Shown piece by piece: positions 16,802 to 22,739 of a stretch of DNA of 22,739 nucleotides. The stretch spans positions 1 through 22,739 of the forward strand of contig JAEZIJ010000184.1 of assembly GCA_023436715.1 (NCBI GenBank). The letters run 5' to 3'. Every line of letters begins with the position of its first letter. Within the stretch, counting starts at the first letter, position 1. A program made the position numbers and the translations under genes. The notes below the pieces were generated by a model. That model was not told the DNA's origin, searched no databases, and worked only from the letters and a program-made list of their open reading frames with translations. The stretch is from Acidobacteriota bacterium. Lineage in GTDB: Bacteria; Acidobacteriota; Terriglobia; Bryobacterales; Bryobacteraceae.

Positions 16802-17259
16802 AGGTACGCGATAACGTCTATTTCCACCAGCGAATTCCCGGGGATGCCGCCCGCGGCTGCGATCGTGGTCCGGACGGGCGGCTCGTCGCCGAAGCTGCCC
16901 AGGAACACTTCGTTCATGGCGGCGTAGTCCTTCAGGTCATTAAGGTACACGTTGCACTTCAGCACCTTCTCCATCGACGACCCGGCGGCTTCGAGCTGCC
17001 GTTTGATGGACGCGAGGACTTCCCGAGTGTGGACCTTGATGTCGCCTTCCTTGTGATAGCCGACCCCGGAGATGAAGAGCAGGTTGCCGAACGCCACCGT
17101 GCCGCTGAAGAGCGGAGTCTTTGCCGGCTTCTTGCCACTCGCATAGATCACTCGCTTCGTGGGCTTCTCCTGGGCCTTTGCGGGCGCCGCGCCCGCCGTC
17201 GCCGCCGCGGCGAGCAGACCACCGCCCTTGATGAACTTCCGTCGATTCGAGCTGTCCAT
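16798..17259 (-). CDS. Tat-exported RidA (YjgF/UK114) family protein
   Basis: This 153-residue protein has a twin-arginine signal (NRRKFIKGG then an Ala-rich segment to about residue 29) followed by a full RidA domain. Recognisable pieces are LFISGVGYHKEGDI, ASIKRQLEAAGSSMEKVLKC and PPVRTTIAAAGGIPGNSLVEID. Arg130 corresponds to the imine-binding arginine and Glu146 to the conserved acidic residue of active RidA proteins. Cytoplasmic RidA hydrolyses reactive enamine/imine intermediates. Here export in the folded state suggests a periplasmic role on an unknown substrate. A strong AGGAGG (17264-17269) lies four bases before the ATG, so the start is firm. It is a single gene convergent with the pump gene, overlapping by four bases. 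Confidence 0.92.
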   Translation of the reverse strand: MDSSNRRKFIKGGGLLAAAATAGAAPAKAQEKPTKRVIYASGKKPAKTPLFSGTVAFGNLLFISGVGYHKEGDIKVHTREVLASIKRQLEAAGSSMEKVLKCNVYLNDLKDYAAMNEVFLGSFGDEPPVRTTIAAAGGIPGNSLVEIDVIAYL

Positions 17260-17376
17260 AAAACCTCCTTGATGTGATTACAGGAACCTCCATGTAGCAT
17301 AATCCAGAGTGCGTGGGGCTGTGAATCCGGGGCTGGGTTCGTTCTGCAAATGTTTTTTCACGTAGAATCTTGCTTG

Positions 17377-17859
17377 ATGCGGCTTCATTCAGACATTACG
17401 CGTGTGAGTGTATTCATCCTTTGCACTCAACTTGTCGCGGCGGACGATTTGTCACGAGTGTTTGTATACGCGCAACGGGAAACGCCGGCCCGGTCTTGGA
17501 CTCCTGTCGTCTGCAATGGTGAGAACATCGCTGAAGTGAGGCGAGGGTTTTTCTTCGCGGTGAATTTGCGCCCCGGCCGCCATTTTCTGTCGGTGGAGAA
17601 CGGCGTCCCTATTTCTATTGACGTCCGTCCTGGAGTAGAGACATTTGTTCGGATCGATTGGAACTACGATGTTCGCCGATCACCGATCCCAGTCTTGAGT
17701 AGCGTCGTTGAGGAAAGAGCGAAGAAGGAAATGCGATTCCTAAGCTACATCGAAACGGCGAGAATTCACTCGCTTGCCGTTTCAAATGCCGCCCCCCGCC
17801 CGTCTGTCAGTCCCCAACTGAAGACGAGGCAGCGAGTCCCACCCCAGATCCTCCATTGA
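17377..17859 (+). CDS. Small secreted protein of unknown function
   Basis: This 160-residue protein has a signal peptide (hydrophobic VSVFILCTQLVAA). A short beta-rich domain follows, with RVFVYAQRETPARSW, EVRRGFFFAVNLRPGRHFLSVENG and ISIDVRPGVETFVRIDW. The pattern of a PGRH turn followed by strands and a V-x-P-G-x-E/Y-x-F segment resembles DUF2846-like and PEGA-like small carbohydrate-binding-type domains, but I cannot assign it firmly. ATG at 17377 is chosen because it puts the signal sequence at the N-terminus; ATG at 17350 would add nine residues. Neither has a clear ribosome site. The last 78 bases overlap the 3' end of the convergent response regulator gene, and the final 25 or so residues are low-complexity. 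Base composition looks less GC-rich than the neighbours. Confidence 0.6.
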   Translation: MRLHSDITRVSVFILCTQLVAADDLSRVFVYAQRETPARSWTPVVCNGENIAEVRRGFFFAVNLRPGRHFLSVENGVPISIDVRPGVETFVRIDWNYDVRRSPIPVLSSVVEERAKKEMRFLSYIETARIHSLAVSNAAPRPSVSPQLKTRQRVPPQILH

Positions 17860-18474
17860 GATCAGCCCGCGCTTCAGCGCCTGCACGACCGCCTGTGCCC
17901 GGCTCTCAACTCGGAGCTTGGCGAGCAGGTTGCCCACATGCGTTTTGACGGTCTCATCACCGATCAGGAGAATGTCGGCGATCTCCTTGTTGGATTTCCC
18001 GAGTGCGACGTGCCGCAGAACCTCAATTTCGCGTGGCGTCAGTTCTACATCGGGCGCCGCAGCGTCGAGTATAGCGGTCCCGACAGAAGGATCGATATAG
18101 GTTTTGCCACGCATAACCGCCCGGATGGCAGCTAACAAAATTTCCGGTTCCGCGTCTTTTCGCACATAACCGACCGCGCCGGCACGCAGCGCGCCTATCA
18201 TTCGCGGTTCATCGGTTGAGGCGGTCAGGGCGATCACCTTCACGCCGGGAGCGGCCTTGATAATACGGTGAGTCGTCTCGATGCCGTCGATCCCGCCGGG
18301 CATCAGCAGGTCCTGTAAAATAACCTGTGGCTTCCACTCCGGCAGATGCTTTAAGAGTTCCTCCCCGCTCGAAGCAATGCCGGCCACATGGAAGTCCGGA
18401 AAAGACTCCAAATAGGTCTGCAGGCTGCGCGCGACCACACGATGATCGTCAACCAAGGCGATGGCAATTGGCAT
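17782..18474 (-). CDS. NarL/FixJ-family response regulator
   Basis: This 230-residue regulator has a receiver domain at 1-120 with Asp9-Asp10, phospho-acceptor Asp55 in ILQDLLMPG, Thr84 and Lys106 in GYVRKDAEP. A LuxR-type helix-turn-helix follows at about 145-205 (LTPREIEVLRHVALGKSNKEIADILLIGDETVKTHV). All phosphorylation residues are present. The ATG at 18474 shares one base with the stop of the kinase gene (TGATG), which makes it the natural start; the frame is open to 18570 but that would overlap the kinase. A poorly conserved tail of about 25 residues after the HTH is encoded opposite the end of the convergent small secreted protein gene. Targets are unknown. Confidence 0.93.
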   Translation of the reverse strand: MPIAIALVDDHRVVARSLQTYLESFPDFHVAGIASSGEELLKHLPEWKPQVILQDLLMPGGIDGIETTHRIIKAAPGVKVIALTASTDEPRMIGALRAGAVGYVRKDAEPEILLAAIRAVMRGKTYIDPSVGTAILDAAAPDVELTPREIEVLRHVALGKSNKEIADILLIGDETVKTHVGNLLAKLRVESRAQAVVQALKRGLISMEDLGWDSLPRLQLGTDRRAGGGI

Positions 18475-19718
18475 CACCGGACAGCCTCCGCTTCCCGGTG
18501 GACGCGACGGTAGGCTCTCACGTACCGGATTATGCTCATCGAAGCGACCGCTGACAGGGCGAGAAGCCAAATCTCCCTTCTCAGCGCCGCTAGGGTCAGC
18601 GTGAACACGAGTACTACGCCCGCGGCCATTGCCTTTCGGAAGTACTGCTGTCGAGTCTGTCCGGCCGTATATGGGATTGCGAAGACGACCGATGAGCCGG
18701 TACCCGGACGGCTCTCCAGTCCGCAGTAGCCGCCAAGCTCCTGGGCCCTGGCGCGCATGTTCGCAATTCCCTGCCCGCGAGCACCTTGGTTTGTGTCGAA
18801 CCCGGCGCCGTTGTCTTCGACCTTCAGTTCCAGATATCCGCTCGCCGTGGCCAAGGACACTCGCACGTTCGTGGCGCGTGCATGCCTGCCGACATTTGCC
18901 AGTGCCTCCTGCGCCGCTCGCAATACTGCCTCGTGTGATCCTGGCGCGAAATCGCCGGCATTCGGCAAGGTGCCGATGTGCAGCTCAACGTGAGTGCCTG
19001 TCCGAAAGCCCAGTGCCTCGCATTGGCGCTTGAGGGCTTCAATGAGTCCGGTATTTTCGAGAGCGGCCGCACGGAGCTGGTCCAGCATCGCTTGCATTTC
19101 AGTAACTGCTTCGCGCGCTGCGCTGCGGACCTGCTTCAAAGCCTCCTTGGCTCCGGGCTGATCCGCATCGAATCGCGCTTGAGCCGTCGCCGCGGCCGTC
19201 TGAATCACAAAGAGCTGCTGCTTGACCGAGTCATGGAGATCACGCGCGAGCCGGTTCCGCTCCTCCAATCTTGCGGCCTCGCGGATCTGCTGCTCATAGC
19301 GCGCACGCAGGGCGTCCCCTGAGTTCTGCCGGGGCTGGAACCACAATCCGAACAGTACCAACGCAACGGCGAGTGACACCTGGGTAGCTGTCTCCGCTAG
19401 CCCCGGACCCCAGATCGCGATCGTCTGCGTGAGAAGGACGAGCCACAGCACGGCATGGCCCATAGTGAGCGCGAGCAACCCGCGGCGCCGGTCTCGCGGA
19501 TCGCGTACAAACGCGAACCCAGTGGCAGAAAGCGCGGCCGCCATTAGCGTTGCACCGAAGACACGGATCAGGGCGGCCTTACCCCAGGGAAGTCCGGGTA
19601 GGTCGGTGCCTAACCAGATCGGCCCCCATCCAAGTAAAGCAAAGCCACCGAGGCCGGTGATGGCGGCATACACCGGGAATACCCATCGTGTGTCGATCGC
19701 GTCTGGTGCGCGGTACAT
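18474..19718 (-). CDS. NarL-partner sensor histidine kinase with C-terminal membrane helices
   Basis: This 414-residue kinase of the HisKA_3 class has about four N-terminal membrane helices (roughly 15-33, 46-70, 83-104 and 109-127) with short loops, so it lacks a large external sensor domain. The dimerisation domain has His162 in RLARDLHDSVKQQL. The ATPase domain shows AAQEALANVGRHA (N box, about 268-280), EDNGAGFD (301-308) and GQGIANMRARAQELGG. After the ATPase domain ends near residue 349, two more hydrophobic segments follow (about 363-379 and 382-400), which is unusual because kinases normally stop there. It is coupled to the NarL-type regulator by a one-base overlap. The start ATG at 19718 lacks a visible ribosome site. 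The signal is unknown and may be sensed within the membrane. Confidence 0.9.
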   Translation of the reverse strand: MYRAPDAIDTRWVFPVYAAITGLGGFALLGWGPIWLGTDLPGLPWGKAALIRVFGATLMAAALSATGFAFVRDPRDRRRGLLALTMGHAVLWLVLLTQTIAIWGPGLAETATQVSLAVALVLFGLWFQPRQNSGDALRARYEQQIREAARLEERNRLARDLHDSVKQQLFVIQTAAATAQARFDADQPGAKEALKQVRSAAREAVTEMQAMLDQLRAAALENTGLIEALKRQCEALGFRTGTHVELHIGTLPNAGDFAPGSHEAVLRAAQEALANVGRHARATNVRVSLATASGYLELKVEDNGAGFDTNQGARGQGIANMRARAQELGGYCGLESRPGTGSSVVFAIPYTAGQTRQQYFRKAMAAGVVLVFTLTLAALRREIWLLALSAVASMSIIRYVRAYRRVHREAEAVR

Positions 19719-19749
19719 AACTAAACTGTACGGCGCACCGCTGGATCAC

Positions 19750-19795
19750 GCATCCCCTGAACGATGGAACAGTGCATCCCCCGTTTTGGGGATGC
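19750..19795. promoter_or_regulatory. GCATCCCC repeats between divergent genes
   Basis: GCATCCCC occurs at 19750-19757 and again at 19774-19781, 24 bases apart. Its exact reverse complement GGGGATGC lies at 19788-19795. The last two form an 8-bp stem with a 6-base loop. The site lies in the 162-bp gap between the divergent kinase and hydrolase genes, where a terminator is not needed. A T-run lies seven bases after the stem, too far for a classic intrinsic terminator. An operator for one or both genes is more likely. Confidence 0.45.
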
Positions 19796-19880
19796 TACCG
19801 TCTTTTTGCGCTTCTGGCGGAAACGCCTCAATAGGGGAGGCTATCACGGAGCTTGAACACCGTGCTATTGTTTCTGAGAA

Positions 19881-20687
19881 ATGGGGCGCTTGTCGAAGGC
19901 GATCGCGTACCCTCTTGCGGGCGCGTGCGGTTATGCTGCCATGTACTTCGCCGCGACTCGCGCCATCTATCATCCGCTACGCTACCCCGAGGGCCTCTGG
20001 CACGCGCAGGCTGAAGTCCCGGCCCAGGACGTGTGGCTGCGCACGAGGGATGGTGTCCGGCTGCACGCGTGGTGGGTCGATCCGCCCGGAGCGCGGGCCG
20101 CTACCCTGTTCCTGCACGGCAACGGTGGCAACCTGACGCACCGAATCCCGCACATGCGCGAGGTCGCCGCCGCTGGCTCGGCCGTACTGGTGATCGATTA
20201 TCGCGGATACGGCAGAAGCGAAGGCTTCCCCACCGAGCGCGGCCTTTACTCAGACGCGGACGCCGGTTACGACCACCTGCAAGCGCTTGGCCGCCCGATC
20301 GTCATACACGGGGAGTCGCTGGGCGCGGCCGTTGCGATCGACCTTGCGGCGCGCCGCCCGTGCGCGGCGCTGGTCCTCGAAGCGCCGTTCACCTCCGCCC
20401 GCGCCGTCGCCGGGCGCATCATGCCCGTTCTCGGCCCCGCGTTGGTGTCCGGGTACGACTCCACGCGAAAGATCCAACGCATCCGCGCGCCACTGCTCGT
20501 AATCCATGGCGACCGGGATTCTGTAGTCCCCATCGAACTCGGGCGCGCCCTGTTCGAATCCGCCCCGGAATCAAAGACCTTCTGGACTGTCCCAGGCGCC
20601 GACCACAACAACCTGCTCGAAACGGCGGGCCGCAGTTTCGGCGAGCGCCTTCGCGAAATCTACGAATCAATCGGGAGAACCCAATGA
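19881..20687 (+). CDS. Membrane-anchored alpha/beta hydrolase
   Basis: This 268-residue serine hydrolase resembles the BEM46/ABHD13 group. A single N-terminal membrane helix (about 9-27) precedes the alpha/beta fold. The oxyanion motif FLHGNGGN is at 77-84 and DYRGYGRS at 106-113. The nucleophile is Ser146 in GESLGA. The acid is Asp213 in HGDRDSVVP and the base His242 in GADHNN, so the catalytic triad is complete. The hydrolytic domain would be anchored on one side of the inner membrane; the substrate is unknown. The ribosome site is weak (GAGAA before the ATG). The stop overlaps the start of the VOC protein by four bases (ATGA), so the two are co-translated. Confidence 0.9.
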   Translation: MGRLSKAIAYPLAGACGYAAMYFAATRAIYHPLRYPEGLWHAQAEVPAQDVWLRTRDGVRLHAWWVDPPGARAATLFLHGNGGNLTHRIPHMREVAAAGSAVLVIDYRGYGRSEGFPTERGLYSDADAGYDHLQALGRPIVIHGESLGAAVAIDLAARRPCAALVLEAPFTSARAVAGRIMPVLGPALVSGYDSTRKIQRIRAPLLVIHGDRDSVVPIELGRALFESAPESKTFWTVPGADHNNLLETAGRSFGERLREIYESIGRTQ

Positions 20688-21676
20688 GATACAGCCTACT
20701 CTCCATTCTTCTACTCGCAGCTTCACATCCGGTTTGCGGGCAGCTGCCCGATTTCTACAAGGCGGTTGACCGCGCGTACTGGGTGGTCAAGGACCTCGAC
20801 CGGGTGACCGCCGCGTGGGAAAAGATCGGCGTCTCGGAAATTCGCCATTTGGGCGAGGCGTCCTCGAGCGACCAATACCGCGGCAAAGCCGTAACATCCA
20901 CGATGCGCCTCGCCACCGGCCGCATCGGCGATCTTCACATCGTGTGGTTCCAGCCGCTCACGAAGGGCAACGTTTATTCGGACTTTCTGGAAAAGCACGG
21001 CGAGGGCGTGTTCAGCTTCGCGCACCGCGTGCCGTCGCCCGAAGCGTTGGAGCAGGAGATCAAACGCCTGGCCGGCGCCGGCGTGAGCGTTCTACAGCGC
21101 GGCAGCTACGATACCGACGCCGGGCCTATCCTCTATGCGCAGATGGATACCGAGCCGCAGGGCAAGTACTCGCTCGGCCTGATCTGTTTCCCGCCCGGCA
21201 TCGAGAACGCCATCGACGTTCCCGCGAACGCTTCCGGCCCCAAGCTGAGCCAATACGCCATTGTGGTGCGCGACCTGCGCGCGGTCTCGGCTTACTGGCA
21301 CAAGCTCGGGTTCCCCGAGATGACTTACACGCACGGCGCGATGACCGATATGGAGTACCGCGGGCAGAAGGGTCAGTTCGACCAGGAACTCGGCTGGCAG
21401 CGGCACGGCAAGATCGTCTACGAGTGGATTCAGGCGCTCAAAGGCCCGACGGTCTATGACGACTTCCTCAAGTCCCGCGGCGAAGGGATCCAGCACCTGG
21501 GCGTTGGCGTCCCGGACATGGACAAAGCGATCGCCGGCTGGAAACAGCTCGGCTACGCGGTTTCGCAATCCGGCGGCTGGGGCGAAAAAGGCAAGCCCGG
21601 CTCCGGGCGGTTCGCTTACATCGATACGGAACGCGCGGGCGGGCTCACCATCGAGCTGCTCTGGAATTACCGCTGA
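20684..21676 (+). CDS. Secreted protein with two VOC (glyoxalase-like) domains
   Basis: This 330-residue protein has a signal peptide (MRYSLLSILLLAASHPVCG) followed by two vicinal-oxygen-chelate modules at about 28-170 and 187-330. Each starts with a YWVVKDLDR or YAIVVRDLR strand and a W-x-K-[IL]-G helix, and the two repeats are clearly alike. The C-terminal module retains His271 in QHLGVGV and Glu324 in LTIELLW, the usual metal ligands. The N-terminal module has His114 but ends YSLGLICF with no equivalent acid. VOC enzymes include glyoxalases, epimerases and dioxygenases; which applies is unknown. The ATG at 20684 has GGGAGAA upstream and overlaps the hydrolase stop. The reading frame is open far upstream, but that part is the shadow of the hydrolase gene. 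It converges with the next gene, overlapping by ten bases. Confidence 0.88.
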   Translation: MRYSLLSILLLAASHPVCGQLPDFYKAVDRAYWVVKDLDRVTAAWEKIGVSEIRHLGEASSSDQYRGKAVTSTMRLATGRIGDLHIVWFQPLTKGNVYSDFLEKHGEGVFSFAHRVPSPEALEQEIKRLAGAGVSVLQRGSYDTDAGPILYAQMDTEPQGKYSLGLICFPPGIENAIDVPANASGPKLSQYAIVVRDLRAVSAYWHKLGFPEMTYTHGAMTDMEYRGQKGQFDQELGWQRHGKIVYEWIQALKGPTVYDDFLKSRGEGIQHLGVGVPDMDKAIAGWKQLGYAVSQSGGWGEKGKPGSGRFAYIDTERAGGLTIELLWNYR

Positions 21677-22179
21677 CCTTCGGTGATCTCCGAAACAGGG
21701 CCGTCCAGTTCTTCGATGCGGACCCGGAGGCCCTGCCGTGCCTGAAGGTCCTTTTCGGGGACGTCGAAGCGCACGGCCAGCATGCGGTCCATGGACTCGT
21801 GCGGCTTGACCCTTGTCTTGATGACCAGGCTCGGGTTGTACTTCTGGCCGAGCGCGGGAAAGTACTGGAACAGCCGCTCTGTATCGACGTCCGCGATGAT
21901 CATGCCGTCAAGCGTCTTGCCGCCCGGCTCGACGAGCGTAACGTCCACCTGCCGGACGACGAACGGGTAGTCGGACGGGTTGAGCACGCGGAAATCGATC
22001 AGCGCGGCCGAGCTGTTTTCGTCCAGCGCGAGCGTCCTCACTTTCTGCACAGAGCCCTTGAGCTCGACGTGCGCGCCGCGCTGGACATAGAAGATGACCA
22101 GAACTCCGATCACCACCGCGACGATGCCGATGCCGGCGAAGGGCGCCAGCTTGACGTAAGGTTCAAGCGCTTTTTTCAA
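21667..22179 (-). CDS. Membrane-anchored protein of unknown function
   Basis: This 170-residue protein has one membrane helix near the N-terminus (about 12-31, LAPFAGIGIVAVVIGVLVIFYV) and a beta-rich soluble domain. That domain contains SSAALIDFRVLNPSDYPFVVRQVDVTLVEPGG, which recalls LEA14-like/Ig-like folds (strand, N-P-S-D-Y-P-F-V turn, strand). I do not recognise a named family. The reading frame is open much further upstream, but that part lies in the shadow of the TIM-barrel gene. The likely start is TTG at 22179, with GGAG about nine bases upstream, overlapping the preceding stop in TTGA by two bases. This gives MKKALEPYVKLAPF, a plausible cytoplasmic N-terminus. It is probably translated by coupling to the isomerase gene. 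Confidence 0.7.
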   Translation of the reverse strand: MKKALEPYVKLAPFAGIGIVAVVIGVLVIFYVQRGAHVELKGSVQKVRTLALDENSSAALIDFRVLNPSDYPFVVRQVDVTLVEPGGKTLDGMIIADVDTERLFQYFPALGQKYNPSLVIKTRVKPHESMDRMLAVRFDVPEKDLQARQGLRVRIEELDGPVSEITEGQR

Positions 22180-22739
22180 GAAGTCGACTCCAAAACGCGC
22201 AGAATCTCTTTCATCGATGCGTGCGACGACTGAATCTGCGTCTCGCCGAAAATATGCGTCTCCAGGCCGAACGAGCCGCGGTAGCCGTCCTTGACCATGG
22301 TGGCGAAAATGGCCGCCCAATCCTGCTTCTGCGGGCCATCCAGAATGCTCCGGCCCTTGATGTGTACGTTGCCGATGCGGTTCTTGGGCAGAAGGCGATA
22401 GCCGTCCGGAAATGCCGTCTCCCGCGATCCGCCGTTGAGCGTATCCCAGTTGATGCCGATCCATTTCGAGGGCAACAGCTTCATCAGCGCGGCCAGTTCG
22501 GCGCAGGTCGCCACGTTGCAGGAACTCTCGTTTTCCACGAGCAGCCGGACCTTTGCCTTCTCGGCCATCTTGACCATCGGCTCAAACACCTGGGCCACGC
22601 GCGGAAGCACCTTGATCGGGTCCTCGACCCGCGAGAAGGTGAAGATGCGGACCTTGTCCGTCCCCAGAATCTTCGCGGCGCGAATGGCGCGGCCGATGTG
22701 CTCCATGCGGCGCTCAAACTGTTCTCCGTCCCTCGCCAG
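22176..22739 (-). CDS. Sugar phosphate isomerase/epimerase-like TIM barrel, 5' end cut
   Basis: The frame is open to the right edge of the window, so the N-terminal part of the gene is missing; 187 residues are visible. They show the C-terminal half of a xylose-isomerase-like TIM barrel. Metal and substrate residues are seen in order: VRLLVENE (Glu on a strand), WIGINWDTLN (Asp), IGNVHIKGR (His) and GSFGLETHIFG (Glu). These belong to the AP_endonuc_2/xylose-isomerase-like superfamily, which covers sugar and inositol-derivative isomerases and epimerases. The exact reaction cannot be read. There is no signal sequence in view. The stop overlaps the TTG start of the membrane-anchored protein. Confidence 0.88.
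   Translation of the reverse strand: MARDGEQFERRMEHIGRAIRAAKILGTDKVRIFTFSRVEDPIKVLPRVAQVFEPMVKMAEKAKVRLLVENESSCNVATCAELAALMKLLPSKWIGINWDTLNGGSRETAFPDGYRLLPKNRIGNVHIKGRSILDGPQKQDWAAIFATMVKDGYRGSFGLETHIFGETQIQSSHASMKEILRVLESTS

Noticed and set aside
18475..18570. N-terminal extension of the NarL-type regulator
   Set aside because: It overlaps the kinase C-terminus, and the receiver domain starts normally at the ATG at 18474.
19774..19806. Intrinsic terminator
   Set aside because: The hairpin lies between divergent genes and the T-run starts seven bases after the stem.
20033..20683. Long 5' extension of the VOC protein frame
   Set aside because: It lies wholly within the alpha/beta hydrolase gene in another frame. 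The signal peptide and ribosome site mark the start at 20684.

Overview
The window looks like a GC-rich chromosome segment from a Gram-negative soil-type bacterium, probably an acidobacterium of the Solibacter/Bryobacter kind. That placement is an inference from the gene mix: secreted GH43 glycosidase, Tat-exported RidA protein, secreted double VOC protein, sugar-phosphate-isomerase-like TIM barrels and two tripartite RND pumps. No rRNA or other marker gene is present to confirm it.

Left end (1-1457) reads as the distal edge of an integrated element. It holds five degenerate 23-bp tandem repeats (about 11-124), a GIY-YIG nuclease-fold gene (372-1133), and the 3' part of a tRNA-Ser(GCU) gene (about 1397-1457). 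That fragment has anticodon loop, long variable arm, T arm and CCA end but no matching 5' half. This is what a tRNA-targeting integrase leaves at the far end of an island; the intact tRNA and the rest of the island would lie left of the window.

The next block is on the minus strand: a secreted GH43 glycosidase (1512-2669) downstream of an OmpR/CusS-type two-component pair (response regulator 4089-4763, kinase 2746-4092). Divergent from the regulator is a complete RND efflux operon on the plus strand: outer membrane factor (4863-6167), lipoprotein adaptor (6167-7432) and HAE-type inner membrane pump with a DD proton-relay motif (7425-10523). The 99-bp divergent intergenic region holds a symmetric pair of 11-bp-spaced repeats that looks like the regulator's operator. 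The pair plus pump therefore resembles a self-contained sensing and export module.

A second RND operon follows on the same strand: a small Cys-rich exported protein (10593-10994), a CzcC/CusC-like outer membrane factor (11077-12363), a membrane-anchored CzcB/CusB-like adaptor (12345-13637) and a heavy-metal-efflux (HME) pump (13649-16801). It probably exports metal cations. Its TM4 motif is CusA-like while its porter domain is CzcA-like, so the ion cannot be read from sequence.

The right part holds single genes and small operons: a Tat-exported RidA protein (minus), a small secreted protein of unknown function (plus), a NarL-type two-component pair (minus) whose kinase has two extra membrane helices after its ATPase domain, and a translationally coupled alpha/beta hydrolase and secreted two-domain VOC protein (plus). 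Last comes a minus-strand pair: a TIM-barrel isomerase/epimerase cut by the window edge and a small membrane-anchored protein with a TTG start. Genes are tightly packed with many 1-19 nt overlaps. I saw no intact tRNA, no rRNA, no CRISPR array, no transposase and no convincing intrinsic terminator.
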